From Diaporthe sp. PMI_573 (Eukaryota; Ascomycota; Sordariomycetes; Diaporthales; Diaporthaceae), in NCBI GenBank assembly GCA_021399435.1, contig JAJTUP010000014.1:1054001-1118000 (forward strand): a DNA stretch of 64,000 nt. The letters run 5' to 3'. A program made the translations under genes and the position numbers. Shown in pieces: positions 54,699 to 64,000 of this stretch (position 1 is its first letter; each line of letters starts with the position of its first letter). The notes under the pieces were generated by a model, which was not told where the DNA came from, did not search any database, and was given only the letters and a program-made list of their open reading frames with translations.

Positions 54699-55860
54699 CT
54701 AGGAGTGGTTTGCACCACCATTAGCCATTCCATCGAAGTCAGGGTCCGAATCCCCGTCCGCGTCCATATCTTCATCTCCATCCTCATGCTCGTCCTCGTC
54801 CTCGTCCTCGTCCTCATACTCCTCCACCTCTTCCCCGGCAGCAGCCTTCTCCTTGATCCGCTTCGCCAGCTCCGCCAGCTCCCGAATGTGGCCCTCGGTC
54901 TGGACGATCTTCTTTTCGAGGTTGATGCCGTAGTTGGCCATTTGTCGTTGCTTCAGGCGCAGGTCATCGAGCTTGGCGGCGTCGGCGTCGATGGTGGCCA
55001 TCATCCCTAGGATGTTCTCGGGGCCGCCGTAGTGGAAGAACCCCGTGCTGAAGTGGCCGACGAGGTACTCGAGGGAGAGGGTGCAGCTGTCGGCGGCGTT
55101 GTAGATGTCTAGCTCTGTTCGTCTGGCCGCCGCGCCCGTTCGGTTGGAATTGACCTGCTGGTCTCTGATCTGTGTCATGTTCAATTGTCAGCGCCAAGTC
55201 AGGCCAATCTAGGGGTGCCAACGGGGCAGGGAGGAGGCGACGTACCTCATTCAACGTTTTCGTGACGTGGCGGTGGACGCTGGAGTAGGCGTGCTCGATC
55301 TGCCAGGCTCTATGGCTCCAGATTTGAATGCGATGAGGAGGGGTAAACTCGCGCTTCAGGGCAGGCCGTTTAGGAGGAGGCTCCTGGACAGGTTGGGTGG
55401 GCTGGTCGGCAGTGGGTGGATTTGGTGGGTTGGAAGTCTGTTGCTCGGTGCTGTCAATCCCGACTTTGTCCAACTCGTCAGCTTTGTTGTCGCAGGTCTC
55501 CATCATGACATCGCCGTGCACGTCGAGATGTAGAGAGGCCGAGGGTTTATCATGTGGGCTGGAGGCCTGTTGCTCAGTCTTGTCAACGTCGCCAGCTTTC
55601 ATGCCGTTGGTCTCCGCCACGGCGTCGCCGTGCATGTCGGGAAACGGAGCGGCCGAGGCTGGAGTTGTATTGGCTGTGATGGACGACATGTCAGCGTGGG
55701 CAGAGGACTGGTCCATCTGCACGGATGACTGGTCGGGCTCAGGAGGCGGCGGCGACATTTTGACGAAGCTCTCTGGGGATGGCTGCTGTGTTTTGGTCTT
55801 GGGCCTGCGGCGATGCCAGAACCCACCTGGCGTCTCGTATCGGGAACGCGCCTGCCCCAT
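54699..55860 (-). CDS. Unknown coiled-coil protein with acidic tail and N-terminal repeats
   Basis: Two exons, 55860-55246 and 55169-54699, joined in phase 0 by a 76-bp intron (gtacgt...cacag), 361 residues. The first 170 residues are disordered and contain two related units: DMHGDAVAETNGMKAGDVDK followed by TEQQASSP, and DVHGDVMMETCDNKADELDK followed by TEQQTSNP. The centre (IWSHRAWQIEHAYSSVHRHV, YNAADSCTLSLEYLVGHFS) looks folded. A heptad-rich helix follows (LRLKQRQMANYGINLEKKIV and on). The tail is an Asp/Glu run encoded by a tcctcg-type microsatellite at about 54775-54830. No family recognised; possibly nuclear or chromatin-linked by composition only, which is weak evidence. Confidence 0.7.
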
Positions 55861-56642
55861 GGTAACCGCTTTGCTGCCCTGGCGCCTCCTCTGTTGCTAG
55901 CTCCACAAAGTGATTTTGAACCATTGGGAAAACGCTGGGAAAGCGATAAGAGCACGTTTCGACCAGCTGGCCGCACGCTCTACTGGATAGGATGCTCAAG
56001 AAGCCCCTTTGATCGAGTCTTGTATGTTGTTGCAGAAAAGAGGCAGTCTGGCTTTGGCTGACCAAATGGAAAAGAAGTATGTTGGTGTGCTTTAGCACTT
56101 GGGCCGGGCCAAAAAAAGGAGATGGAAGCTTCCGGACTTTATGAGCCGTCAAGGACGTTCTACGATAGTGGCACGCAGCACTTGAGCCATTGCTCGTTAG
56201 GTGTGGTTCATGCAGCGAAGGCTTCGACGGTAGCCACGTCCCAGCCATCTTGCGCCCTGCACCATGTTGTTGCTAGCTTTTAAACAAATCCAGAGCAGAC
56301 AGAGACGTTAAAATAGGCCTACATTGAGGGTAGCCGTGATGCTTGAGGGAGGTTGCAGGAATCTGTTTGGCATTCATCCCAAACAGCACATGCAGGTCTC
56401 ATTTCTTCAATGTTCTTGTGCAGGTCATGCGATCTGAATCAGGGACACAACACAAAGCTGTGTGATTTGGCTTGCAGGAATTGTGGCAAGCTGTCCCTTT
56501 CCTTGTAAACAAAACCTGGTTTTCAACTTGTCTTGTGTTGTCACCATAATTTGTCTCAGATGCAGGTCCGCTCTACAACTCCTCCTGCATGAAATTGGAA
56601 TATTGTGCTGGACCAGAACTTTTCTGGCATCAAGCAACTGTT
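55861..56642. other. Intergenic, no gene seen
   Basis: Promoter of the coiled-coil gene and 3' side of the alpha-glucosidase. Nothing recognised. Confidence 0.4.
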
Positions 56643-58494
56643 CTATTCCTGTCTAGGCCCATAGTTCAAATACATCCGACCCTCATAAGGTTGCAATGCC
56701 TGATCCTCCAGCTCTCCATAGGTGCTAAGCACCAGTTCCAGGTTGTCGTTTTCCTTCCACTCTAGTCTAATTGGTTGCACAGAGTCTGTATAGTTCAAGG
56801 CTATCACTGCCGTCTTCTCATCGTACCTCTTACGGTATATAAACGTCTCTTCGTTGTCAGGCTCGAGCAGCTCGAACGAACCGTAGACGAGAACATCGCG
56901 GTGCTCCTTCCGAAGCGCCAGTGCCTTCTTGTAAAAGCTCAAAACGCTGTTTTCGTCCTTCATCTGCTTCTGAACGTTGATCTCCGTGTAACAGTCATGG
57001 GCTCGCATCCAGGGCGTCGCAGCCGGCGTCGTAAATCCACCATGAGGCGATGCATCCCACTGCATCGGCAATCGAGCATGATCGCGAGCCATTATTTGCA
57101 AGCCTTTCATAATGCGTTCCTTTCTTGTCGGATCGGCCCCTGATTCCGATAGTCTCACGGCCTCGGCGTAGTGGCCCACTGCTTCCACGTCTTTGTACTC
57201 CTCGATCGGCCACTCCTTCGGTGCGTTGATCATCCCTATTTCTTGGCCTTGATATAGGAAGAGTGTGCCAGTCTGGCCGATGAGACTTAATGCCAACATC
57301 TTTGCAGACCTCTCGCGCCACTCAGGGCTGTCGTTCCCAAACCGCGAGATGGAACGTCCGTTGTCGTGATTCTCGTTGAATACGGTGGTCCACCCATCCG
57401 TGTTCTCGATGAACGTTTGCCATTTCTCGACAATCTTTTTCATCTCCGAAAGCTCCCACGGTTGGTAGTCGTATTTCCCATCGAAACCGTTACCCTGACC
57501 AAGATGAGTGAAATCAAACTGGAAGACCATGCTGAGCTCCTGTGCCGCGGTCGAGACATACTCAAGAACGCCTTCTGGGTCCGGAGTAAGAGAGAGCTCG
57601 CCAACTGTCACCAATGGCCCATGATCAAACGTCTGATATCGATCCAGCACATCCTGCTTCATCTCCTTGCAGAACTCGTGGATCCGCGGGCCATTGCACC
57701 AGAATTGCGGCGCTGCTTGGATATAACTGTTGGGATCTGTGATGGGCGCATCCACAAAGGGGAGCACCTTGCTGTATTTGTTCACAGTATCGACCCGGAA
57801 TCCGTCAATGCCCTTGTCAAGCCAGAACTTCATAGCGCTCTGATAGATGGCCTTACGGCACTCTTCGTTATCCCAGTTGAGATCTGGCTGTTCCGGTGCG
57901 TAAAGGTGGAGGTAATATTCTTTGGTGTGCTCGTCCCAAGTCCACGTGCCACCAGCAAAATAGCTCCGATAATTCGTCGGGGGTAGCCGGTTGCCATTTT
58001 CGTCATAGCGAGCCGGCCTCCAGAAATACCAGTCTCTCTTCGGGTTATCTTTGGATGATCTTGATTCTTTGAACCACGCATGCTCGACCGAGGTATGGTT
58101 GACCACGAGGTCCAGAATGAGCTTCATGTTCCGGTCATGGCAGCCTTTTACCAACTTCTCGACGTCTTCAACGGTGCCGTAAGGCGCATAGACTGCCTCG
58201 TAATCGGAAATATCATATCCCATGTCGACCTGTGGGCTCTCGAACATTGGTGATAGCCAGACCACGTCGACTCCGAGATCTTCTAGATAGTCAAGCTCGG
58301 AGATCAGGCCGGGAATATCTCCCCACCCATCTCCATTCGAGTCTTTGAAGCTGGCCGGGTAAACCTAGAAACCATATGAGTGATTGGTGGCACATTTACT
58401 TGTAGTGATACCGAGATGATTCGCCTACTTGATAGATACACGCATCTTTCCACCAAACTCGCTGGTGCTTCATCGAGCTATCCTTATACGACAT
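56643..58494 (-). CDS. Alpha-glucosidase / maltase (GH13), intracellular
   Basis: Releases glucose from maltose and related alpha-glucosides. Two exons, 58494-58429 and 58364-56643, joined in phase 0 by a 64-bp intron (gtaggc...ttctag), 595 residues. MSYKDSSMKHQRVWWKDACIYQ joins VYPASFKDSNGDGWGDIPGL, the typical start of GH13 alpha-glucosidases. Catalytic motifs are DLVVNHTS, GFRVDTVN (nucleophile Asp), TVGELS (acid/base Glu) and FNENHDNGRSISRFG (transition-state Asp). HARLPMQWDASPHGGF is another family block. No signal peptide, so it acts on imported sugar. It is divergent from the sugar transporter starting at 59391, with an 896-bp shared promoter, as in fungal maltose-utilisation clusters. 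The fungal GH13 maltase group is my best placement. Confidence 0.95.
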
Positions 58495-59390
58495 GCTGCG
58501 GAGATGAATGTGCCCGCAAATTTATCACAGAGACGCCAGCGATGCTCGAAGGGACAAGAACACCACAGCTCTAAGAGGAAGAGAAATGGCTTTTCGACAT
58601 GTGTCTCTTCTTGGCTGGCTTGCTGTATGACGTGGGCTGTCGTTTTCTTAGTCCTCAGCGTGCAACCCAACCAATATTCCAAGCGCCGACCACGGACCGT
58701 GAGTACGAGGGTCGGGTGGGGACGGCGCCAAACCCCTCTCCAGCTGCAGGCGTAGAGCTGAGCTCGGCATGAGCAATCTGCACTTGGCAGAACAGCGGGC
58801 GCCCCCCGCCTTCTGTCCATTTACAGGCAGTCGACCAGAGGGAGACTCCTGTATGCAAACATTTGAACCTAGAACGGGGGCTTTACGGCCAACGTTGAGG
58901 CCAAGAAAGCGCCCCTACATGGTCTCGTCGGGCCGACAAGAAGGCGGCATTAGCCTACACCACCCACTGCAGTCAACGAGTGTGTATAAGCTACTGATTA
59001 AATCAGATGCGCCAAGTCGCGTTCGAAGAGTCGCGGTGACCCATGCCTCCATCTTAGCGCTGATACTTCATGCCGGTGGTGGTTTGCCAAGCAGCGGAGG
59101 GGCGTTGTTTTCTGGTCATCGCCGTTGAACACTTCCCCTTTAGGACTTCACGACTGACAGCGGTCGCCGTGTAATTCACCGAGCCGCTTTCCAGGGCTCG
59201 CTGACTGCCACGTTGTACCACATTTTGGACCAGGGTGGTGCAGTGACCCCAGCGAGTCTAGTGCATTGCATCTTCTGTCATATATGGACTGCCGATACTA
59301 GAATGGTGGACAGGAGGATGTCGAGACAAGCAGCTTTGTCGAATTTCTGTGTTTTCAGCACAGCTCATCTCGAGGAGCATTATATCCATC
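58495..59390. promoter_or_regulatory. Bidirectional promoter of the MAL-type pair
   Basis: 896 bp between the divergent starts of alpha-glucosidase and transporter. It is GC-rich near 58650-58960. It contains gtgggg at 58716-58721, which fits the core of CreA carbon-repressor sites (SYGGRG). Several CGG triplets occur, but I found no pair with the CGG-N8-CGG spacing of AmyR-type sites. Confidence 0.45.
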
Positions 59391-61260
59391 ATGTCGAAAG
59401 ATCACCATGGCTCTGCTGAACATGCGCTTGACAGCATTTCCAAGCCTACCACGGACCAGAACGCTGTGATGGGAGCGGAGAACATCATCAAGCCCAATGT
59501 CCAGGCCCAACATGCCGCGGCGGAGGAGAAGACGATGTCTCTTCGCGAGGCACTGAAGCTATATCCAAAGGCTATTGGATGGTCAGTGCTTCTCTCCTCA
59601 ACTCTGATCATGGAAGGTTACGACCTCGCTCTGCTCGGTTCTCTCTATGCCTCCCCGCAGTTCAACATGAAATTCGGAGTTTGGAACGACTCGACCGGGG
59701 AGTACGCCGTGCCGGCACCATGGCAGTCCGCACTTTCGAACGGCGCCCGAGCCGGCGAAGTTATTGGTCTGCTCATCAACGGCATTGCCTCTGACCGATT
59801 TGGCTATCGGAAGACCATGGTTGCTTCCTTGATCGCAATGATTGCGTTTATTTTCGTGATATTCTTCGCACCCAACATCCAGATTCTAGTTCTCGGGGAG
59901 GTGCTCTGCGGCATACCATGGGGCGTCTTCCAAACTCTCAGTACAGCATACGCGTCTGAAGTCAGTCCAGTTATTCTCAGGCCATACCTGACTACCTTTG
60001 TCAACATGTGTTGGGTCATGGGCCAGTTCATTGCTGCGGGTGTCAACCGCGCATCTGTCACTCGTGGTGACCAGTGGGCTTATAAGATTCCTTTTGCGAT
60101 ACAGTGGGTTTGGCCACCACTAATTCTGGCTGGAGTAATTTTTGCCCCAGAGAGGTATGTGATTGAAGACTTTTCCTTGAGAGTTCCATCTAACACCCCA
60201 AAAGTCCCTGGTGGCATGTTCGACAAGGCGATAATCAGGGAGCTAAGAGAGCACTGCTACGACTGACTTCGAAGAATAATCCGGACTTTGACCCTGACGA
60301 GACCATCGCCATGATCGAGCATACCAATGAGCTGGAAAGGTCCCTCAAAGCTGGGACGACATACTTCGATTGCTTCAAGGGAGTCGACCTCCGGCGTACC
60401 GAGATTGTCTGCATCCTTTGGATCGGCCAGACACTTACGGGCCAGAATCTGATGTAGGTCCCTGCCACTTTGCCTTGATTTAATTCCGTCGTGCTCATCA
60501 TGGTGTTATCACAGGGGCTACTTCTCCTACTTCATGTCGCAAGCTGGAATGGACACAGTTCATTCTTTCGATTTGAGCCTCGCCCAGATGGCACTCGGCT
60601 TGATCGGAACAGCAGGTTCTTGGTTTCTAATGTCCAGAGTTGGTCGCAGGACCATCCACCTCTGCGGTGTCACAATGCTGTTCTCTATTCTCCTCATTAT
60701 TGGCTGCATTTCTTTCGCCGGCAGCAACGCATCCCTCTGGGCGACCGGTGCCAGTAAGCATAACTCATCTCCTCCCACGGATCCCCGTCTTTCATGTTTA
60801 GGATGTTCCAGAATGCAACACTTTAGGCTCCATAGCAGGTGACTAACACAAATCAGTGCTCATCATCTTTACCTTCTTCTACGACTTCACGGTGGGCCCA
60901 GTCACGTACTCACTCATCTCCGAGCTCTCTTCGACCCGCCTGAAAGCCAAGACAATTGTCTTGGCCCGCTCACTCTACAACATCAGCAACATAGTCGTCA
61001 ACGTGTTGACCAACTACCAGCTAAGCAAGACATCGTGGAACTGGGGGGCAAGGACGGCGTTTTTCTGGGCGGGTACCTGCGGTTGTGTTCTAGTGTGGGT
61101 GTACTTTCGCCTTCCTGAGCCTAGAGGTAGGACTTATGGAGAACTGGACTTGCTCTTTGAACACCGCGTGTCAGCTCGCAAGTTCAAGAGCACAAACGTT
61201 GATCCATACGGCCAGGGAATCTCCGCTGTGACGAAAGCAAATACCGAGGACAAAGAGTGA
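59391..61260 (+). CDS. MFS sugar transporter, maltose / alpha-glucoside type
   Basis: Proton-coupled plasma-membrane sugar importer. Four exons: 59391-60154, 60205-60453, 60515-60753 and 60857-61260, 551 residues, all phases agree. ATG 59391 gives a hydrophilic leader, then LYPKAIGWSVLLSSTLIMEGYDLALLGSLYA, the TM1 region of the yeast-type Mal/Agt transporters. NGIASDRFGYRKTMV and LCGIPWGVFQTLSTAYASEV are conserved loop and TM5 blocks. PWWHVRQGDNQGAKRAL and YDFTVGPVTYSLISELSSTRLKAKT are also family hallmarks, and LPEPRGRTYGELDLLFEHRV is the sugar-porter end motif. Divergent partner of the alpha-glucosidase. Its third intron (60754-60856) is the second copy of the introner-like element. Confidence 0.94.
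60754..60856 (+). repeat. Introner-like intron, copy 2 (in sugar transporter)
   Basis: 103-bp GT-AG intron (gtaagc...aaatcag), branch site gactaac. Homologous to 42098-42201 over its whole length: about 60 of about 70 bases from cggatccccg to actaac are identical, and about 15 of the first 24 also match at equal spacing. It interrupts the codon between ATGA and MLIIFTFFYDF. The 7-bp inverted pair of copy 1 is partly lost here (ggctcca in place of ggatccg). Confidence 0.8.
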
Positions 61261-61971
61261 CCTGGTAAGTTGAGAGAACTGAGCATGAGTGGTCTGGTGT
61301 CTGCGTAAGAGTCATTGATAGCGGTTGGTATTCATCACAATAATTTGACTGATGTACCTTTTGCATCGATCTACTTTTTCAATCTCGGTCTGCACCTGCT
61401 CAGCTTGCTGTTGCGTTATCACGACTAGCACGTTGAGACCGCCATGGTTCTGAAATGAACAGATGGGTGCGATCATGGACCTTGCAAAATCGTCGGAATT
61501 GCCCTTGTCTACCTACCTTTGCGGTGCCCCACAAGGAGTATGGTGCCTTCAATTGGATAATCCAAATAGGAGGTGAAGCCATTGATATATCTGTGTAGTC
61601 CAACCCGTGCTACAGCATGGCAGCTTCCAATGTTTGGTATAATTTGCACGGCTCATCTGTACATATCGGAGGCGAAGGGTTGCAGGTGCCCTTGGCAACA
61701 ATACCAGTCCTACCCGATTACTATTATCGGCCTTGTTGACTGCTCGTAGTCCATAGTGAAGATATTGAGGTTGGTCTTTTGCCACTACGGTCAGGAAGTG
61801 GAGATTTGGAGTCATGCTGTGTGGAAAGCAAGGAGAAATGATTATCTTTTTGTCTGACCATGTCGCCAGTTGCTTGAAGTCAACCTCTCTCTATCATGTT
61901 GATTTAATATTCAATCTGACTGTGTAAATCTTTAAGAGACACGCTACCCAACCGATACGAGAGAAGTTCAA
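61261..61971. other. Intergenic, no gene seen
   Basis: Between the transporter stop and the stop of the Cys-rich gene (convergent). Nothing recognised. Confidence 0.45.
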
Positions 61972-62343
61972 TCACATCCTCCTCAGTCCCTTGGGTGACA
62001 ACTTCGCCGTCGTAGCAGGAATATCTCCGCCGGTCGTAGTCGGCGAGGTGTAATTATCATAACACCGAGCGCCGAGTTTGCACCAGCATGAACCATAGCA
62101 CTGCTCACAAAATTCGTCGTCGGACTCGGACGGCGGCGTGAGCTGGAACCAGTCACACGAAGAGCTTTCTCGGCGGCAATAGAGACATTTGGTGGTGCAT
62201 TCGGTGAGGTTAAGGGGCGAGTTGCAGCCTTGGTCGCATACGAGACCGCAGGATTTGCAGCTAGGCTCGCAGGATGGCCATTGAGAGCTAGCTGGGTAAA
62301 TGAAGAAGGCGAGCGGGAGATATATCCAAGTACGCGAATGCAT
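61972..62343 (-). CDS. Small cysteine-rich secreted protein, effector candidate
   Basis: Single exon, ATG 62343, 123 residues. MHSRTWIYLPLAFFIYPASS is a likely signal peptide, cut before QWPSC. The mature part holds 14 Cys within about 75 residues (CEPSCKSCGLVCDQGC, CTTKCLYC, CEQCYGSCWC), an even number able to form seven disulfides, then a Thr-rich tail and a basic end (KLSPKGLRRM). It looks like many plant-associated fungal effectors or antimicrobial peptides by size, secretion and Cys content, but I recognise no named family. No intron is needed. Confidence 0.75.
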   Translation of the reverse strand: MHSRTWIYLPLAFFIYPASSQWPSCEPSCKSCGLVCDQGCNSPLNLTECTTKCLYCRRESSSCDWFQLTPPSESDDEFCEQCYGSCWCKLGARCYDNYTSPTTTGGDIPATTAKLSPKGLRRM

Positions 62344-63577
62344 CTTGTAAACAGTGGATATGATTTTCGAAAAATTTGATTTGAAGTCAAGATGGCGCGA
62401 AGATTTACCGTCTCGCTCAGTATGCTACTCGATCAATAGGGCCATTCCTCTTTATATGTGCCTCTCGTAGTTTGTGGGCAGACCTTGCTTTTCCCGGCCG
62501 GCGGCTAAATGGCCTGGTTCCATGGTCACCAATCATTATAAATGATTTCCCAGCGAGACTCATGCAGCTTGATCCTTCGACTCCGTATATGTGCAGTGGG
62601 AATATCGATTGCCTCGTATTCAAATTGTTCCTCGCCAGAGGGGGCACAATGGTTGCATAACAGATGGCCTGATATGCGCCAACAACGCAACTGGTGATTG
62701 CAACCCACGCTGTATCACTGGCAATGTCCGGTTAACCGAAGTTTCATACAAGTTCTGTCCTGCTCTCGCAATTTGAGGCCACCGGAGCCCGCTACAGCTT
62801 ACTGCTCGAGCCCATTTCTAGCTCTCATCTTTGCCTTTCATTCTCAAGCGCAGCCTTAGTCGCAGCACGTGGGTGCTAGTCGTAAAGTCTGCTGCAAATT
62901 TATGGACGTGGATTCGCAACTGATCCGAGATCTATCTCCCTGAGCATTTGGAGACGTTCGTATCTATGCTGCAGCCTCCGAAACTCCTGCTGTCTCTCCC
63001 CCTGACTCTGCCTGTCTCTCTGTGTGTGCTTATTCCCTCTCTGTCCCTAACTATCTGTGGCCCGGCAGTTCTATGGGTGAATTGAGGCCTGAGGCTCTTT
63101 CTAGAATTCCTATCTCACTGAAGCAATTGTTTCGTGTAAGGTCCAGCGAGATTAACATGATACAAATGGAACGTATGTTTTGGGCACTAACCAGAGCTGT
63201 CCCACGCGGCTCTCTTGTAACGATGTCGATCCCAAATTGCTGTAAAGATCTCTGGTGCTCACATTCATGACGCAAACTTTGTGAAGAGTTCCAGACATGT
63301 GGCGTGTAATGAAGAGCGGTCAGATTGTAGTGCAAATATTTACTGCGTAGAAAAAAGATTTTGACCATGAAAATATAGTGGTTCTCTTGCGAGTAATGCC
63401 CAATACTTCCCTCGACTGTCAAAGCCTACAAGTGCTGTAAGGCTAGGTTTCTGGTACTCATCTTGTGGGAAGGTATAATTTCCATGTCATACACATGATT
63501 GCAGGAACACGGCTCACACTCTCGAAAAATGCGAACATGTAATCACAAAGCCTCCTGAGGCTTTATTGTTGTCTACA
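62344..63577. other. Intergenic, no gene seen
   Basis: Promoter of the Cys-rich gene (note tttatatg near 62451), then 1 kb of pyrimidine-rich and AT-rich sequence without a supportable gene. Confidence 0.4.
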
Positions 63578-63621
63578 CAGTTATCCTTCCGGAGGTCATT
63601 CCATAGGAGGTCATTCCATAA
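63578..63621 (+). repeat. Degenerate 15-bp repeat array, site D
   Basis: Two adjacent near-identical units, gaggtcattccatag and gaggtcattccataa, with a weaker third on the left. The 12-base core aggtcattccat also occurs at site C. Confidence 0.65.
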
Positions 63622-64000
63622 ATCAGATTTTAGCGTAGGGGATTGGGCAGCAAGGAATGCCTGCGCGGCCCATATGATCAACTATATAGATGCTGTGGCC
63701 GCGTGGCGGACAAGCGAGCAAACCTCGTCATTGAATGATTTTGATGCATATAAGAAGTGTTGGGAGGTATTTGGAGATTTCACCGTAGTTGTTTACAATG
63801 CCCATAGTAGACTCACACATTTGTAGCGAAGGGGCCGAAGTCGACCAGTGCTCATTAAGCGCACAGGATCGAAAAATATCTTAGACTGCTTTCCATACAA
63901 TCTCAGGGAGACTTGTGGCTGGGAGTAGTGTTTATAGCACTCTGCATGAAAATGGTAGCCATTGGGGCACTAATGCGGGGAAGTATCCATATACGCGCTC
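63622..64000. other. Right end of window, no gene resolved
   Basis: A plus-strand frame continues to 63826 (DWAARNACAAHMINYIDAVA...), possibly a relic of coding sequence, but it begins inside the repeat and has no clear start. Nothing else seen. Confidence 0.3.

Noticed and set aside
58495..59390. AmyR/MalR-type CGG-N8-CGG site in the divergent promoter
   Set aside because: CGG triplets are present, but no pair has the required spacing and orientation on my reading.
63566..63826. Frame with DWAARNACAAHMINYID..., possible Copia gag remnant
   Set aside because: The Trp/Ala-Ala/Ile spacing is only vaguely gag-like, the start lies inside a 15-bp repeat, and no further retrotransposon domain is present.
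1..64000. CRISPR arrays, bacterial operons, rRNA genes
   Set aside because: Not expected in fungal nuclear DNA, and none seen. The 15-bp arrays have no conserved spacers and are too degenerate to be CRISPR repeats.

Overview
This window looks like nuclear DNA of a filamentous ascomycete (Pezizomycotina). It has single genes on both strands with no operons, short GT-AG introns (about 50-105 bp) with fungal CTAAC/CTGAC branch sites, and fungal families: a HET-domain protein, a P450, a BTB-like protein, MFS transporters and plant cell wall lyases. Pectin-acting enzymes and a cysteine-rich secreted protein suggest a plant-associated or litter-degrading lifestyle (inference). I rebuilt exon structures by hand; most joined models keep frame from ATG to stop.

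Layout: 0.1-2.0 kb MFS transporter; 3.5-5.2 kb an unrecognised small gene and a broken FAR1-type (MULE transposase-like) fragment; 5.6-6.4 kb Mn superoxide dismutase; 7.4-9.1 kb unknown Gln-rich protein with a possible GC-AG intron; 9.5-10.2 kb NAD(P)-binding protein; 11.5-13.7 kb HET protein; 14.6-15.4 kb F-box-like protein; 17.2-18.1 kb secreted protein with five introns; 19.2-20.8 kb P450; 21.2-23.1 kb UVRAG/Vps38-like protein; 26.3-28.9 kb sulfatase with a membrane anchor; 30.4-32.7 kb six-hairpin glycosidase-like protein; 33.7-35.6 kb UDP-glucose 4-epimerase with a long tail; 37.2-38.0 kb GNAT acetyltransferase; 38.7-40.2 kb TauD dioxygenase; 41.5-45.1 kb a convergent pair of pectin-degrading lyases (PL4 and PL9); 46-56 kb a poorly conserved stretch with unknown genes, a polypurine minisatellite, a tRNA-like element and arrays of a degenerate 15-bp repeat; 56.6-61.3 kb a divergent alpha-glucosidase / sugar transporter pair (a MAL-type cluster); 62 kb a cysteine-rich secreted protein; then non-coding sequence with another short 15-bp repeat array.

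The most striking observation is that two unrelated genes, the PL4 lyase and the MAL-type transporter, carry introns (42098-42201 and 60754-60856) that are homologous along their whole length. This is the signature of introner-like elements, i.e. introns that multiply as mobile sequences. The second notable observation is the dispersed 15-bp repeat family, present at four intergenic sites between 50 and 63.6 kb.
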